Below, one piece after another: positions 1 through 9,673 of a DNA stretch of 64,000 nucleotides. Numbering within the stretch: the first letter of the stretch is position 1; every line of letters begins with the position of its first letter. A program made the position numbers and the translations under genes. The stretch covers positions 1,302,001-1,366,000 of the forward strand of contig CP137319.1 of assembly GCA_033182465.1 (NCBI GenBank), in the 5' to 3' direction. The stretch comes from Sanghuangporus weigelae. Taxonomy: Eukaryota; Basidiomycota; Agaricomycetes; Hymenochaetales; Hymenochaetaceae. The notes below the pieces were generated by a model, which saw nothing but the letters and a program-made list of their open reading frames with translations, ran no database searches and had not been told where the DNA came from.

Positions 1-56
1 TGGAGAAGCAAAGTCGGTAAACTAAAAATGCTATCTAAAAGGACGGCGTTGCATAC

Positions 57-638
57 CTTGATGGTGTGCACGGTGGTGACAGTTATCCGGGAAATGGCCA
101 CACTAGAGAACATATGCCCGCCAACTTGAAATATACCCATCGGCAGCGTATTCTTCAAGATAGCCCGTGTCGGTTTTCGTAATCGCGTGAAGCGAATGAT
201 AGGACTCATGAAGAGCAAGCAGTACCCCGCCACAAACCCGAACTGTACGAAGGTCAGAGTCACCGGATATCTAAACTGATTGAAGATTGCTTTTCCGGTG
301 TTGGACGACATAGCCGAGGCCGAGTACCAAAGCGCGCACATCACGCAGAATTTGAGCATTGAAGGCGGGTTGTTTGACGAGGTGAGGGTGCGTCGCCGCG
401 GGGCCTCGAACAAGTGGAAGTTCTGCCATAACGATGCAGCTCTCTTCGTGCTAATAAAACCCTCTCTATCCGAAGCAGAGGTGACGCTGGCCAGCCAGCT
501 CTTTTTCTCCTCAAAAATACCCCAGCCGTCGTACTTCCCATGGGCGTTTCCGTTTGCTAAACGTCCGTTGCCATGGCCGATGTTAGAAGGAAACTCCATT
601 GGCATTGGCATAGCCGGTCGAAATCTCGTCGGATGCAT
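57..638 (-). CDS. Triose-phosphate-transporter family carrier, 5' exon only (partial)
   Basis: This is the first exon of a membrane carrier of the nucleotide-sugar/triose-phosphate transporter (TPT, SLC35) superfamily, which exchanges sugar phosphates or nucleotide sugars across Golgi, ER or plastid-type membranes; the substrate cannot be told. Reading minus from an ATG at 638, about 75 polar residues (ending ..RRRTLTSSNN) precede the hallmark first TPT helix LWYSASAMSSNTGKAIFNQF, the segment PVTLTFVQF, then a loop and VGGHMFSSVAISRITVTTVHTIK. A GT donor follows directly at 56-55, exactly where the family reads VHTIKALSP, so the next exon lies outside the window. In-frame ATGs follow within a few codons, so the exact start is not certain. 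Confidence 0.8.
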
Positions 639-994
639 CTCGTGAAAGCCAGAATCGCAGCGTCTACAGCAGCACTGGACGGAGAGCGTCTGAACTATGG
701 GGGAATAAGAGGGTGGAGGAAGGTGAGTGGGAGCGGAGCAGAGCAAGTCGCTATCGTTTTGTCGACCCGACCTGTGCTAATGAAACGAACGAAAAACTCT
801 CACGACGGCGTTTGCCGGCCAGTACATCATATATAAAATAAATAAGTTTCGTATCTAATTCATATTACCGCCTCAGGCGGTTGTGCACATAATCTCTGGC
901 TAACATATCACAGAGGAGAACTACAAAAGAGCTTGGACATAAAATATTTACGATTGTCGCAAAGCCGATGGAAAGGAAAGGAAGAAGAGATCCT
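639..994. other. Intergenic stretch, 5' flank of the carrier gene
   Basis: This stretch lies between the start of the carrier gene and the 3' end of the minus-strand oxygenase-like gene. It is mildly AT-rich, with an AT run near 828-845 that could serve as a TATA-like element for the carrier gene. No reading frame here shows a recognisable motif. Confidence 0.4.
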
Positions 995-2187
995 TCATTG
1001 TTCCAACTTCCTATGATAATGCATGAAGTCGACGACAAGGCGCTCTCCAAAGAAACGGCGCATGTTATCCACTCGACCAAAGCTCAGGATGATCTCCTTG
1101 CCTTCTTCGCGAGCCTGCGAGCGGACTTTCTCGCTTCTGGTGTCCCCAGACCTGATCGCATTACGAAGACGCTGCAAGTAGGACTCAACAACATGGATGC
1201 AAAGAGAAGTGAAATGTCCCGGAGCCGTTTGAGGAGAATTCCAGTATTCGCGAACGAGTATTCGCACGAGGGGCATTACGCAAGACTTATTCCGGACCAC
1301 ATCGTTTTCGAAGTTCCTCATTATGTCGGAGCGTGGATTGAGGAACAAAGGCGCCGGCGCATTTGGGTCTACCATTACATCGCAAAGAAGAAAGGCACGG
1401 AGGCCTTTCTTCAGCGGCTCCATTGCAACAAGCGACCCGGAGTGCCAAAGAAGAATGGAGACCATGTTATCAGTGTAACATGTTTTCGCGAAATCGAACG
1501 ACTCGGTTTGAGAGTTCCGAGTTACAGTTATCTTTCCTCCGCGATAATCAAAGGGATAGTCAACCAGAAGTCCTCCAATAACTCCTGGTTGGTATTGAAC
1601 ATCACTAAACTTTACGTGAGTAACCACTGACATGTTAAGCAGCAAAAAAGACATACGGAGAGCTGAGCTGTATGGCGCTTAGAAAGAAAACATGTCAATA
1701 GGCACTTTGATACGTACGTAGACATGACTCACCTGCAGCCCTTCCCAAACATCCTGAGACCCTTCAGTGCTAACTTGAATTCACCAGTAAAGCCATGACG
1801 TTCTAAAAGTCTTCGAGCATGATACTTCAACAACGCACGCGAACCTTCTCGATCATGAAAGTACATCTCGTCATTCGAGTATGCAGCGTACATCGAATTG
1901 GGTTTAGGTTTGTCCACGCCCACGAAAAGCAAGCTGCAAGCAGCAGAGAGTTTCGCATAATCCACTTCCTGCAATGGCTCCTTATGTGGACCAATGTGAA
2001 CCTCATATTGCTTATTATAGCGTGACTGCAAGCTCGAGCCTACTGGTACGTCTCGAAGATAACCGAGAGACATCGCCTGATTACTATGAATTAGTATTTA
2101 CGAAGTCAGCGTATTCGGTACTAAGCTCACCGCTCGAAGATCGTATGCGAACTGGATTGTCAGACTCTTTTCGACGGGGAAAGACAT
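995..2187 (-). CDS. Divergent 2OG-Fe(II) oxygenase-fold protein, probably not catalytic
   Basis: Three exons (2131-2187, 1733-2076, 667-type last exon 995-1667) join in phase into a 357-residue protein. The introns are 54 and 65 nt, and the first carries a clean TACTAAT branch point. I recognise it only by comparison with the large oxygenase at 16-19.6 kb. Shared landmarks are LKGLRMFGKG versus LYKLLLYESG, the stretch ending PFDYRGG versus PSFYTGG, and WHSGSLVAMEPLKKGLR versus WYADVVHEVQTITSGYR. In that alignment the iron ligands are lost: HQD becomes FSD, and the distal His of HEV becomes Val. The GG and the 2OG-binding Arg positions are kept. A role as a dead oxygenase or scaffold is inference. 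It could also be an unrelated orphan, because identity is low. Confidence 0.5.
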
Positions 2188-2853
2188 GTTTGCACTGAAC
2201 TAACTGGTGGAGAGTAAATAGTACGAAGCAGAGATGCAGCTTTTCACTTAAGAAGAAGCTGCCCTTAAATATACACGCTATCGGCCACGGGCAAAATTTG
2301 GTGTCAAAGCGTGGCTTACGAGATCACAATAGCCACAGATTATGACGAATTGTGGCAGATCGTCCGTAGCAGTCTACAGAGATGACCCACAGTATTAATA
2401 GTCGCCATGTCCACGAGATTCAAGGGTGATCTGCAGCTCAATGATTCATTCGAAACGAAGGGATGAAGAGCGTCACGTCAATATTGTCGCGACCTCAGAG
2501 GTTGTCCGTCTTCGCACCTGAAGTTGGAAAAGCACGCTTGTGGCATGGAGCACTTTGGCCGACGCAGACAACTGAGGAGATGCAAATATTACCTTGACCA
2601 GAAATGCATGCCACAAGACCGTAGACGTGAGAACAAGCGAGTCTTCATCAAGTCCGTGTTTGTTATGTTGTCGACCCATCGTTGGATGGCTTACAAACGC
2701 AAGCTGCTGAAGAAATATCGACCATTGCAATTTGGACAGCGCAGAACTTTCTTTAACACATTCAAATAAATAACTGACGAATCTATTAATCCGAACACTG
2801 ATTGTTAACAAGTAGATTAGAAGACAGAAACACGTGCAACTCACTCTGTACGA
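2188..2853. other. Intergenic stretch without a recognisable gene
   Basis: This stretch separates the start of the oxygenase-like gene from the 3' end of the TMEM14 gene. A TATA-like run (TTAAATATA, 2265-2273 on plus) lies about 80 bp upstream of the minus-strand ATG at 2187 and may be that gene's core promoter. Frames of up to about 120 codons occur on both strands, but none has a motif, splice logic or amino-acid make-up that I would call a gene. Confidence 0.35.
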
Positions 2854-3439
2854 TCAAGGGCTATACACTGTCTTCCCGTAATAAGCACCAGCGAGTGCAG
2901 AGGCTACGGTCAATGATGCTGGCACCGGTCCCTTTACAGCGCGAGGTGCGGAAGAGAGGAACAAAATAGCCGATGCAACTGCGCAAGACAGTAATCTTAA
3001 GAAAGGTTTGGATCGATCTATTATAAGACGTCCAACTCACGGAGAGCAATGTTCAGGCCGTTTGGCGTGCCTTTACGGATGGATTCGGCGCTGTAGAGAT
3101 ATAGGAGTCCAACACTTTCAAGGTATGTTGGTACATGCCGAGATACATGAATGAGCTCCATGGTTTATTCACCTAACACCAGCGACAATCGATCGATGGG
3201 ATCGACCGAGTCCTGAGATAAGTATTCAGTACAGCTTGCAGCGCACTTTTACAAATAGTCTACCTAGCATAGCCAGTAATTCCGCCAATTATGCACAGAG
3301 TGCCCATAACATATGCAGGATTCGCGCTCTAAGGACATGTATGTACATCAGCAAATCTGGACCCATCAAATGCAGTGCACGAGCTCTGAAATGGAGCAGA
3401 CAACTACTGGTCCGTTGGGGCGGAGTGAAGACCTACCAT
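2854..3439 (-). pseudogene. TMEM14 / UPF0136 family small membrane protein with a 4-bp frameshift
   Basis: TMEM14 proteins are about 100-residue, four-helix proteins of mitochondrial or ER membranes (human TMEM14C moves porphyrin precursors). Five exons fit: 3437-3439 (ATG alone), 3264-3328, 3173-3212, 3041-3114 and 2854-2978. They give ANPAYVMGTLCIIGGITGYA, then RTRSIPS, then IVAGVSVGLLYLYSAES, IRKGTPNGLNIAL and a tail ending AGAYYGKTVYSP. Exon lengths sum to 307 nt, four more than 101 codons. The excess sits inside exon 3, where CGAT is tandemly repeated (3187-3198) and the frame jumps from RTRSIPS to IVAGV. Without one CGAT the product would be 100 residues, the family's normal size. It is either a recent loss of function or an assembly error. 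The first exon is the least certain part. The gene lies head to head with the eIF4E gene. Confidence 0.65.
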
Positions 3440-3778
3440 TGCTGCTGAATGTAACACGTAGTAGTAGTCGTGGTGCGTGTGAGAGACGAGAACCTTCTGT
3501 TGCGATCAGGCCTGTGGCTTGAAATTGAATTACGTCGTGAGTATTGTGAGGTGAGAGTGCGGAGTTTGCCGAGCGGCATGGTAGCGGCATTAAAGTATAA
3601 TGGTGTCTGCGCCCTTTCAAGATACTTTTTGCATTGTAAACACGCTGTCTCCCTAGTATTTGCACGCGACAAGCACCCTTTCACAATAACAAAGCGCGTA
3701 TCCATCAGGACAAAAGTCTCTTCATTTGGCTGATTATTCTTTTATCTTTATTCTTTTATCGATCGTTGTCCTTTGTCC
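3440..3778. promoter_or_regulatory. Divergent promoter region between TMEM14 and eIF4E genes
   Basis: These 339 bp lie between the inferred ATG of the minus-strand TMEM14 gene and the ATG of the plus-strand 4EHP gene, so they should hold both promoters. A pyrimidine-rich run (TTCTTTTATC repeats, 3738-3760) directly precedes the eIF4E start and is typical of fungal 5' leaders. No clear TATA box is visible. Confidence 0.4.
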
Positions 3779-4981
3779 ATGACCGGTTATTTCTCCAACC
3801 ATTCCCAGTCACGCTTTCTCTCAAATTCAAACAACGCCGTCAATTCTTCCCCTTCTTCCTCGACATCTGGCAATATGTCATCAAATGCAACGTCTCAAAC
3901 TGCTTCTGCTCGACCTCGCGTACCGCCTTCTCGTCATTTCTCCACATCGGTCTCTACCAGTTCTTCTGGCGACGAGAAACCCTCGACTAAAGAAAAGCAT
4001 TCCGGCAATGCTGGCAGCAATGGGTTAGACCCAGAAACCCTACACCCGTTGCGGAACACGTGCGTACTTCACCCAGAGTCTTTTGATGCTGCGGTGTCTG
4101 AAATATTTGCTTATAAGACAGATGGGTCTTCTGGTTCCGTCAGCAGCGTATGCCAGGGAATAAAGTGATCAACTATGAAGAAGGGATAAAGAGGATCTCA
4201 TCGTTTGCATCTGTGCGTGGTGATGCGTCGTTTCTATAATGTTGATCACTGATTGCCATGCTTGTTTCTTGACCTTTTCAAGATCGAATCCTTCTGGATG
4301 CTTTGGACACACCTCAACCCGCCCTCTAATGTGCAGCCGACAACGGATTACCTTCTTTTCCATTCGGGCGTCCGAAGACCAGTCTGGGAAGACCCGCTCA
4401 ACTCGCAAGGTGGGAAGTGGATAATACGTTTGAAGAAAGGCGTTTCAGACCGCTTGTGGGAGGCACTCGTTATGGCAGTTATTGGGGACCAATTCGACGA
4501 GTGCGAACCGACGAACATTGGTGGGTTGGGAGGTACGCCGAGTGGTGTGGCTGATGCACCGAGTTGGAGGACCGCAGTGAATGGGGAAAACACGAGTGCG
4601 GGAAATGGGAATGAGTCGACAACGTCGAGCAACGAACCTGAGATTTGTGGGTGTACGATAAGCGTACGGCAGCATGAGGATATCTTAACTGTGTGGAATA
4701 AGCATGGGTATGATTTGAGAGTGAATCAGAGAATCAGGTCCGCTTCCTGTCTCTCTCTTTGTTCAATGTTCTAACCATTCCTTAGGGACACAATCAAACG
4801 AGCGCTGGATCTACCTCCAAACACTGTATTGGAATATAAAACAAACAATGGCTCGTTACACTCTCATCCCACACAGATGTGCTCGATACTTACTTCCTCT
4901 GCTTCCACAGACTCTTTGCAAGACAAGTCAAGCTTCCGGCAACCAACCGCCGAAAGAACCACTGTATCGCAACATCCGTAG
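3779..4981 (+). CDS. Cap-binding translation factor eIF4E, class II (4EHP-like)
   Basis: eIF4E proteins bind the 7-methylguanosine cap of mRNA; class II members often repress rather than promote translation. Four exons (3779-4059, 4122-4212, 4283-4737, 4786-4981) join in phase into 340 residues. The first 85 or so residues are Ser/Thr-rich and disordered. The domain then reads HPLRNTWVFWFR, NYEEGIKRISSFASI, FWMLWTHL, RPVWEDPLNSQGGKW, RLWEALVMAVIGDQF, EICGCTISVRQHEDI and LPPNTVLEYKT. The cap-stacking Trp of the WED motif is present. NYEEGIKRISSFAS and VWNKHG resemble 4EHP (eIF4E2) more than eIF4E1. A Gly/Ser/Asn-rich insert of about 45 residues separates DQFDE from EICG. The start was chosen as the first ATG before the Ser-rich leader. 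Confidence 0.88.
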
Positions 4982-5636
4982 TCTACGTTATTCAAATATC
5001 GCGCTGGAGCCATCGTGCTTTCTATGTACAAGCTATGACATTATTCCCAGTTCTGCACGCGTTTGATTGGCAAGCGAAATTTCAGTCATACTGAAGCTCT
5101 AGTATGTGCCGAATCTCTTGCATTCTCTGTCTGATCATTGTTACAAACCAAATGATCTGGACGGACTTTCTCTACCACTATATATCCATCAGATTAATAC
5201 TGATCCGATCCGTCTGAATGGTGTTTGGCGCCAGCCAAACATCACGTGAAGATATTTGAAATTCCCCGGTCAAATACTGTAAATTTAGAAACATTACAAC
5301 TTGAAGTACACCAAATGACTCATCCTTCTTCTACAAGAGTGAAACATCGGAAGGAGAGGATACCAGATGTTGAAGTCACGGTCTGGTTTAAGTTACATAT
5401 TGGCCAATCCTAAGGGGATCTGAGATCGGACTACAGGTCCGACAAGAATTCTAGTTAATGGATCCCGATGAGTACTCCTTCATCCCCAACTTCATCTCTT
5501 CGTTAGATCGCCACGTAGGATGGTATTTGACTGGGCGATTTTGTTCTTGCGTCTACTCCTCTCTATCCTGCCCTTTTCCAACTCTCAGCACCAAGTCGAG
5601 ACCGCTGGCTGAGATTTTGCCGGCCGACCGGAGATC
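4982..5636. other. Intergenic stretch
   Basis: These 655 bp hold the 3' flank of the eIF4E gene and the 5' flank of the PQ-loop gene. Short open frames exist, but none shows a recognisable motif. A run of pyrimidines just before 5580 is the most promoter-like element. Confidence 0.35.
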
Positions 5637-6874
5637 ATGCCCGTCAATCACGTAGCGGAGCAGGTATTTGGAATAGCAGGTAAGACCGTGGAAATACCCT
5701 TTGTAAGCTTACGCTTTCTTCTTGACAGGGACTGTGTGCTGGACTGGCCAAATCATCCCTCAGATCTGGAAGAGCTGGAGGGAGAAATCGACGGAGGGGT
5801 TATCCCCTTGGTTAATGCAAGTCGAATCTCTTCGATTCAATCTTATGGTCTCCATTTACAAGAGAGAGAGAGAGCTGACATTAACGACAACACATAGGCT
5901 AATTTGGGGAATTTCATCGGTTTTCCTCGGTGTATTCGTCATTGTCCAGGACCTCAACATTCCGCTCATAGTGCAGCCTCAAGTATTTGGATTCTTATCT
6001 ATGCTATCCTGGTGTCAGGCAAGTCTAATCCAGACCACTATCCAATTCCCCTCCGTTGACGTGTTAGGCCTTCAGTGTCTTTACTATGGCTACAGGTTTC
6101 CTTTACGGAAGGTTGCGCCTATATTCCTTTTGATTATCGCCTTGCTTGGCGGATTTGAAGCCGGAATGGTCTTTGCTATTCGGGTAAGAAATCCAACAGC
6201 CAAGAAAATAAAGCTGCGTCTTGACGCTTATGCTTCAGCCTGCCGTAGATAATGGCAATCAGCGCCCGGTTACATTCTTCGGGATTATGACTTCAATATT
6301 GCTCGCCGCTGGACTTTTGTGTGTTTTCAACTTTATCTTAGATTTCTTACTTCCCCTGAATATTTAATTTCTCTCTTTATGAAATAGGCCACAGTATTGG
6401 GAGATAATCCGGTTTCGGGAGGTTAAAGGGATTTCGTTACCCTTTATCACGATAGACACTTTAGGAGGCGTGTTCTCCCTGCTTTCGTTGGTATTCAGGG
6501 AGGATTTCGATGTTCTTGGTGGAGTCGCGTACAGCTTGGTTGTTGTGAGTTGAGCTTTCTTTTTTTGTAATCTGAAGAGATGAATTCATACTGGTCTAAA
6601 GGTTCTGGATGGCATCGTCATAGTTCTGGCGCTGATACTGAATCCGAGAGCAGAGCGTCGGAGAAAGCGACTGGCGCAGGAGAATGAAGAACATGAGTCT
6701 CAGTTAGCCACTGTTGTTAATGGCACTGCGGATGAGCAATTTGGCGGAGAAGCCGATCCTGACATTGCATCGCGCCAGCAGTCTACTTCCAGTAAACAGA
6801 GTCGCGCACGGACAGAGATAGAAAAGGATGACGAGGCGACGACGTTTTCCAACGATGTGCATGAGAAGAGTTGA
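5637..6874 (+). CDS. PQ-loop repeat membrane protein (SWEET/cystinosin-like fold)
   Basis: PQ-loop proteins are seven-helix carriers or receptors of internal membranes, for example lysosomal or vacuolar amino-acid exporters. Seven exons (5637-5679, 5729-5816, 5898-6018, 6076-6183, 6239-6318, 6388-6544, 6602-6874) give 289 residues. The first PQ motif is GQIIPQIWKSWREKSTEGLS followed by PWLM, then SSVFLGVFVIVQ. The second is LLPQYWEIIRFREVKGISLP, followed by TLGGVFSLLSLVF. The C-terminal 75 residues are charged, with an RRRKR cluster and acidic Ser-rich sequence, and are likely cytosolic. Introns 2 (5817-5897) and 3 (6019-6075) start with GC rather than GT: GCAAGT follows AT and CAG. Only these junctions restore PWLM-LIWG and SWCQ-CLYYGYR. 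Both introns are multiples of three with no in-frame stop, so retention would add residues rather than truncate. The substrate is unknown. Confidence 0.85.
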
Positions 6875-7114
6875 CTCCAGCGCATTTAGATTTCTTGTCT
6901 ACCTCCCTTCTTTCAGTCACGATAACCTTCATAGATGAACGAGCAAGTATGATGAAATAGATTCAATAGAGGTAATGATCAATGCAAGGATATAAGCTAT
7001 CAACCAGTTTATCTAGAGTAAACCCGAGTGCATCGACGTATAAACGGGACTGAATAGAATAGAGATTGTGATTGTGCATTACAGGAATTGCAACCGGTAT
7101 AGGCGAGTCGGACC

Positions 7115-8335
7115 TCATGGATGCCCAGAACTACTATACCCAGATCTCTCCCTGCTAAACCCTGCTTCACCAGGTGTCCGACGTCCACTGACTTCCTCGT
7201 CGTGCGAACTCACGCTCGTACTCTCTTCCGTCCCAAACTTCGAGTGGGCCAGTTCGTCAGAGTCAAACAGCACCTCCTCGGTAAAATCTACGTCCTTCTC
7301 GACCGGGTTCGTCTTCCCAGTCGCGCCGAGTCCTGCAACAACTGCATTCCCTTGAGGACGAAACCGCCGCCCTCGGCCTGGTGCGCTCACGAAATCGGCG
7401 AATGAGCCTATCGAGGAACCCGTCTGCGGTATTGGCGTCCGTGAAGCAGCGTGCGAAGCTGATGCCAACGGCATATGGTAGAAACCATCTGACAAATCCT
7501 CGTCTTCGTCTCCGAGGACAGTCTCGGGGAAATGAGCGCCGCGGGCCGAACTGTTGAGTGACGCATATTGAGAGTACGCGGAATCCGTGGTGCAAGGAAG
7601 GGAGCGATAAGATCCTTTTCGTAGGTGGATGGCGTAGGAGTAAATCAGGAGGGCGAAATAAACCTAAAGGGATATTATGAACATTGTAACGACCGGACCA
7701 AGCATTTGGAAACGTGCTTTGGCACACCACCCAAAAATAAGTACAGTAGCAGCTAAGCCCTTCTCTTTATTCCAGATTCTCATCGCCGCAGTAGTTCGTT
7801 CTTCGTCTGTCATATTATGCCCTGAACCTTGCATGAGCTGTTCTTGTGCCGCGGAGTTCGCCTGCCGTCGCCCATCGTGTGGCGTATAGACCCACCAGAC
7901 GACGGCAAAGAAGACAGTCCAGACTGTGGACAGGACGTGGTCCGCGAAGAACAGATGGGCAAAGTAAAGCGTTCGTCGAGGGTCCTCCTGTAAAACAATG
8001 TCAACATCGATTAAGATGAATCCGGAGAGGGTGCAAACCTCGGCGATAGCTTTGAGAGCCCATCCAAAGGCGATGAGAGTAACTACGGAGTAAATGTACA
8101 AACTGAGCTGTGCAAAAGAGCCTCCGGTAAAAACTGCGATCAGGCCATACACGCCTGCCACCTTATTGAGGATCTTTGGACAAACAATCTTCAGCTATCT
8201 TCTCACATTCGAAAAGAGTGCCATTATACTTACAGCAAAAAGCAGGACTATAGTTACACCAAGTTTTATATCGACAAAACCGAGGAACGAGTTGAGAGGT
8301 CTCAGACGCCATTGCTGTTTGAGCGTAAGCTTCAT
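7115..8335 (-). CDS. KEI1: Inositolphosphorylceramide synthase subunit Kei1-like
   Basis: Kei1 is a Golgi membrane partner of the Aur1 IPC synthase in fungal sphingolipid synthesis. Four exons (8234-8335, 8039-8173, 7718-7987, 7115-7663) yield 351 residues. MKLTLKQQWRLRPLNSFLGF is followed by VDIKLGVTIVLLFA, NKVAGVYGLIAVFTGGS, AQLSLYIYSVVTLIAFGW, EDPRRTLYFAHLFFADHVLS, FFAVVWWVYTPHDGRRQAN, then AKVYFALLIYSYAIHLRKGS and a 140-residue polar, Gly/Ser-rich tail. I make four hydrophobic segments. The third intron appears to be GC-AG (AAA followed by GCACGT, 7664-7717), because only this joins AK to VYFALL. The second intron (51 nt, donor GTTTGC) is stop-free and could be read through. The family name is from memory of the DUF1753/Kei1 pattern. 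Confidence 0.78.
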
Positions 8336-8587
8336 GATACTAGCTTCTAAGTCCAGAGGAAGGCTGAGTAAGAGAGGGGAGAGCAAGGGATACAAACAGA
8401 TTATGAAAAGGGTATAAGGAGTGACAAGGAATGAGCCTGATTATTGGATTGGAAATATCGAGTCTTTGGCAAAGGTTGATCGTCAAGTTCTGCCGACATC
8501 GCACGCAGCACGAAGCAGTGATCAAACTCGGGTGTTGCCGAGCTCAATTTAATCTTTCTAGAGAATCTTTCAATTTCATCTTCCACC
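8336..8587. promoter_or_regulatory. Divergent promoter between Kei1-like and methyltransferase genes
   Basis: The two start codons point away from each other across 252 bp, so transcription of both must start here. I see no canonical TATA box. Confidence 0.4.
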
Positions 8588-9592
8588 ATGTCGTCGGATG
8601 TGCTACCTAAAAGCAACGAAGAATATGGTACGCTGGAATATTGGTGAGAACCGCTGTCTATTGTCAAGGGGATCGCATTTGACGGTTCTAATAGGAACGA
8701 ACGCTATCGCAAGTAACTCAAGCATCATCTCGATATTGCCTCAATCATGCAAATAAAGTCCGCGCAGGGAGGCAAATGGAACAACATTCGACTGGTTCAA
8801 ATCTTACAGTGACATCGCGCACATCGTCCGGGAAGCCATACCGGAGAAGGCATCTAAAATATTAATGCTCGGTTGTGGGAACTCAAAACTCTCCGAAGAG
8901 GTGCTTTCCATATTAATCATTCTCGGTCTTCTACTTTCATTTAACTCGGTATCTCCTCTGGAAGATGTACGATGGCGGATACCACGATATAGTAAACGTC
9001 GATGTAAGTCATCAAGTAACTTATGGTACTTTCATAGCTAAAGGACATCAAAGTATTCATCCATTGTGGTTGAGCAAATGCGTGAAAAGTACCGAGAGTC
9101 AAGACCTACGATGGAATGGCATGTAATGGATGTCAGAAACTTACACTTTGAAGATTACTCGTTCGACGTAGCCATCGATAAGGGTATTAAGATGTGATGT
9201 TTTCGCCCTGACTCTACTAACCACTGGATTAGGAACCATGGATGCTATGATGACCTCGAAGAGCGACGTTTGGGTGAGGCCGGCATTTCATTTTCAGAGG
9301 CAAGGATTCGATCCCTTACATATATCAGGATCCACCAGAAGAGGTTGTAGAGAACTGCACACGAGAGGTGAATGAAGTTACAAGGTCTGATCTGCAATAG
9401 GAAGTCCAAGTCCAAAACGATTTGAACTAACGAGTTTACGAAAGGGTTCTCAGAAAAGAGGGCGTGCTCTTGTACATAACTTTCGGTCAGCCACACTTCC
9501 GCCGGAAATACCTAACAAGACCTGGAACAACATTGGAGGTCCGCCAGCTCGGGGAAATGTTTCATTACTTTGTGTATATAATGAGGACTTGA
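8588..9592 (+). CDS. SAM-dependent methyltransferase of the METTL13/EEF1A-lysine methyltransferase type
   Basis: This small class I methyltransferase probably modifies lysine on elongation factor 1A or a similar protein. Eight exons (8588-8643, 8695-8712, 8768-8900, 8965-9003, 9054-9183, 9233-9273, 9329-9384, 9445-9592) join in phase into 206 residues. Motifs in order are EYGTLEYWNERYRKE, TTFDWFKSY, the SAM-binding ILMLGCGNSKLSE, DGGYHDIVNVD, SSIVVEQM, EWHVMDVRNL, FDVAIDKGTMDAM, VLRKEGVLLYITFGQPHFR and a short end FHYFVYIMRT. The length matches the single-domain EFM/EEF1AKMT4 type rather than two-domain METTL13. An 18-nt exon encodes the RYRK region. The gene starts 252 bp from the divergent Kei1 gene and ends 81 bp from the convergent NDUFAF7 gene. 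Confidence 0.85.
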
Positions 9593-9673
9593 CGTGCTTC
9601 GTGAGATGGTAAACCCATAAAAAGAAATGGTCGAGACAGCAAAGCAAGTAGTATAAATTAGACACCACGCCCA

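Noticed and set aside
2473-2844. Minus-strand frame of 123 codons downstream of TMEM14
   Set aside because: Hydrophobic start and then mixed sequence without motif. It does not join in phase to TMEM14, whose stop lies at 2854-2856.
7068-7405. Plus-strand frames of about 95 codons
   Set aside because: They lie opposite the Ser/Gly-rich tail of the Kei1-like protein and have no family features.
9291-9330. GGATTCGATCCC, which resembles a tRNA T-arm/B-box
   Set aside because: It lies inside an intron of the methyltransferase gene. No acceptor stem, D-arm or anticodon arm can be folded around it.
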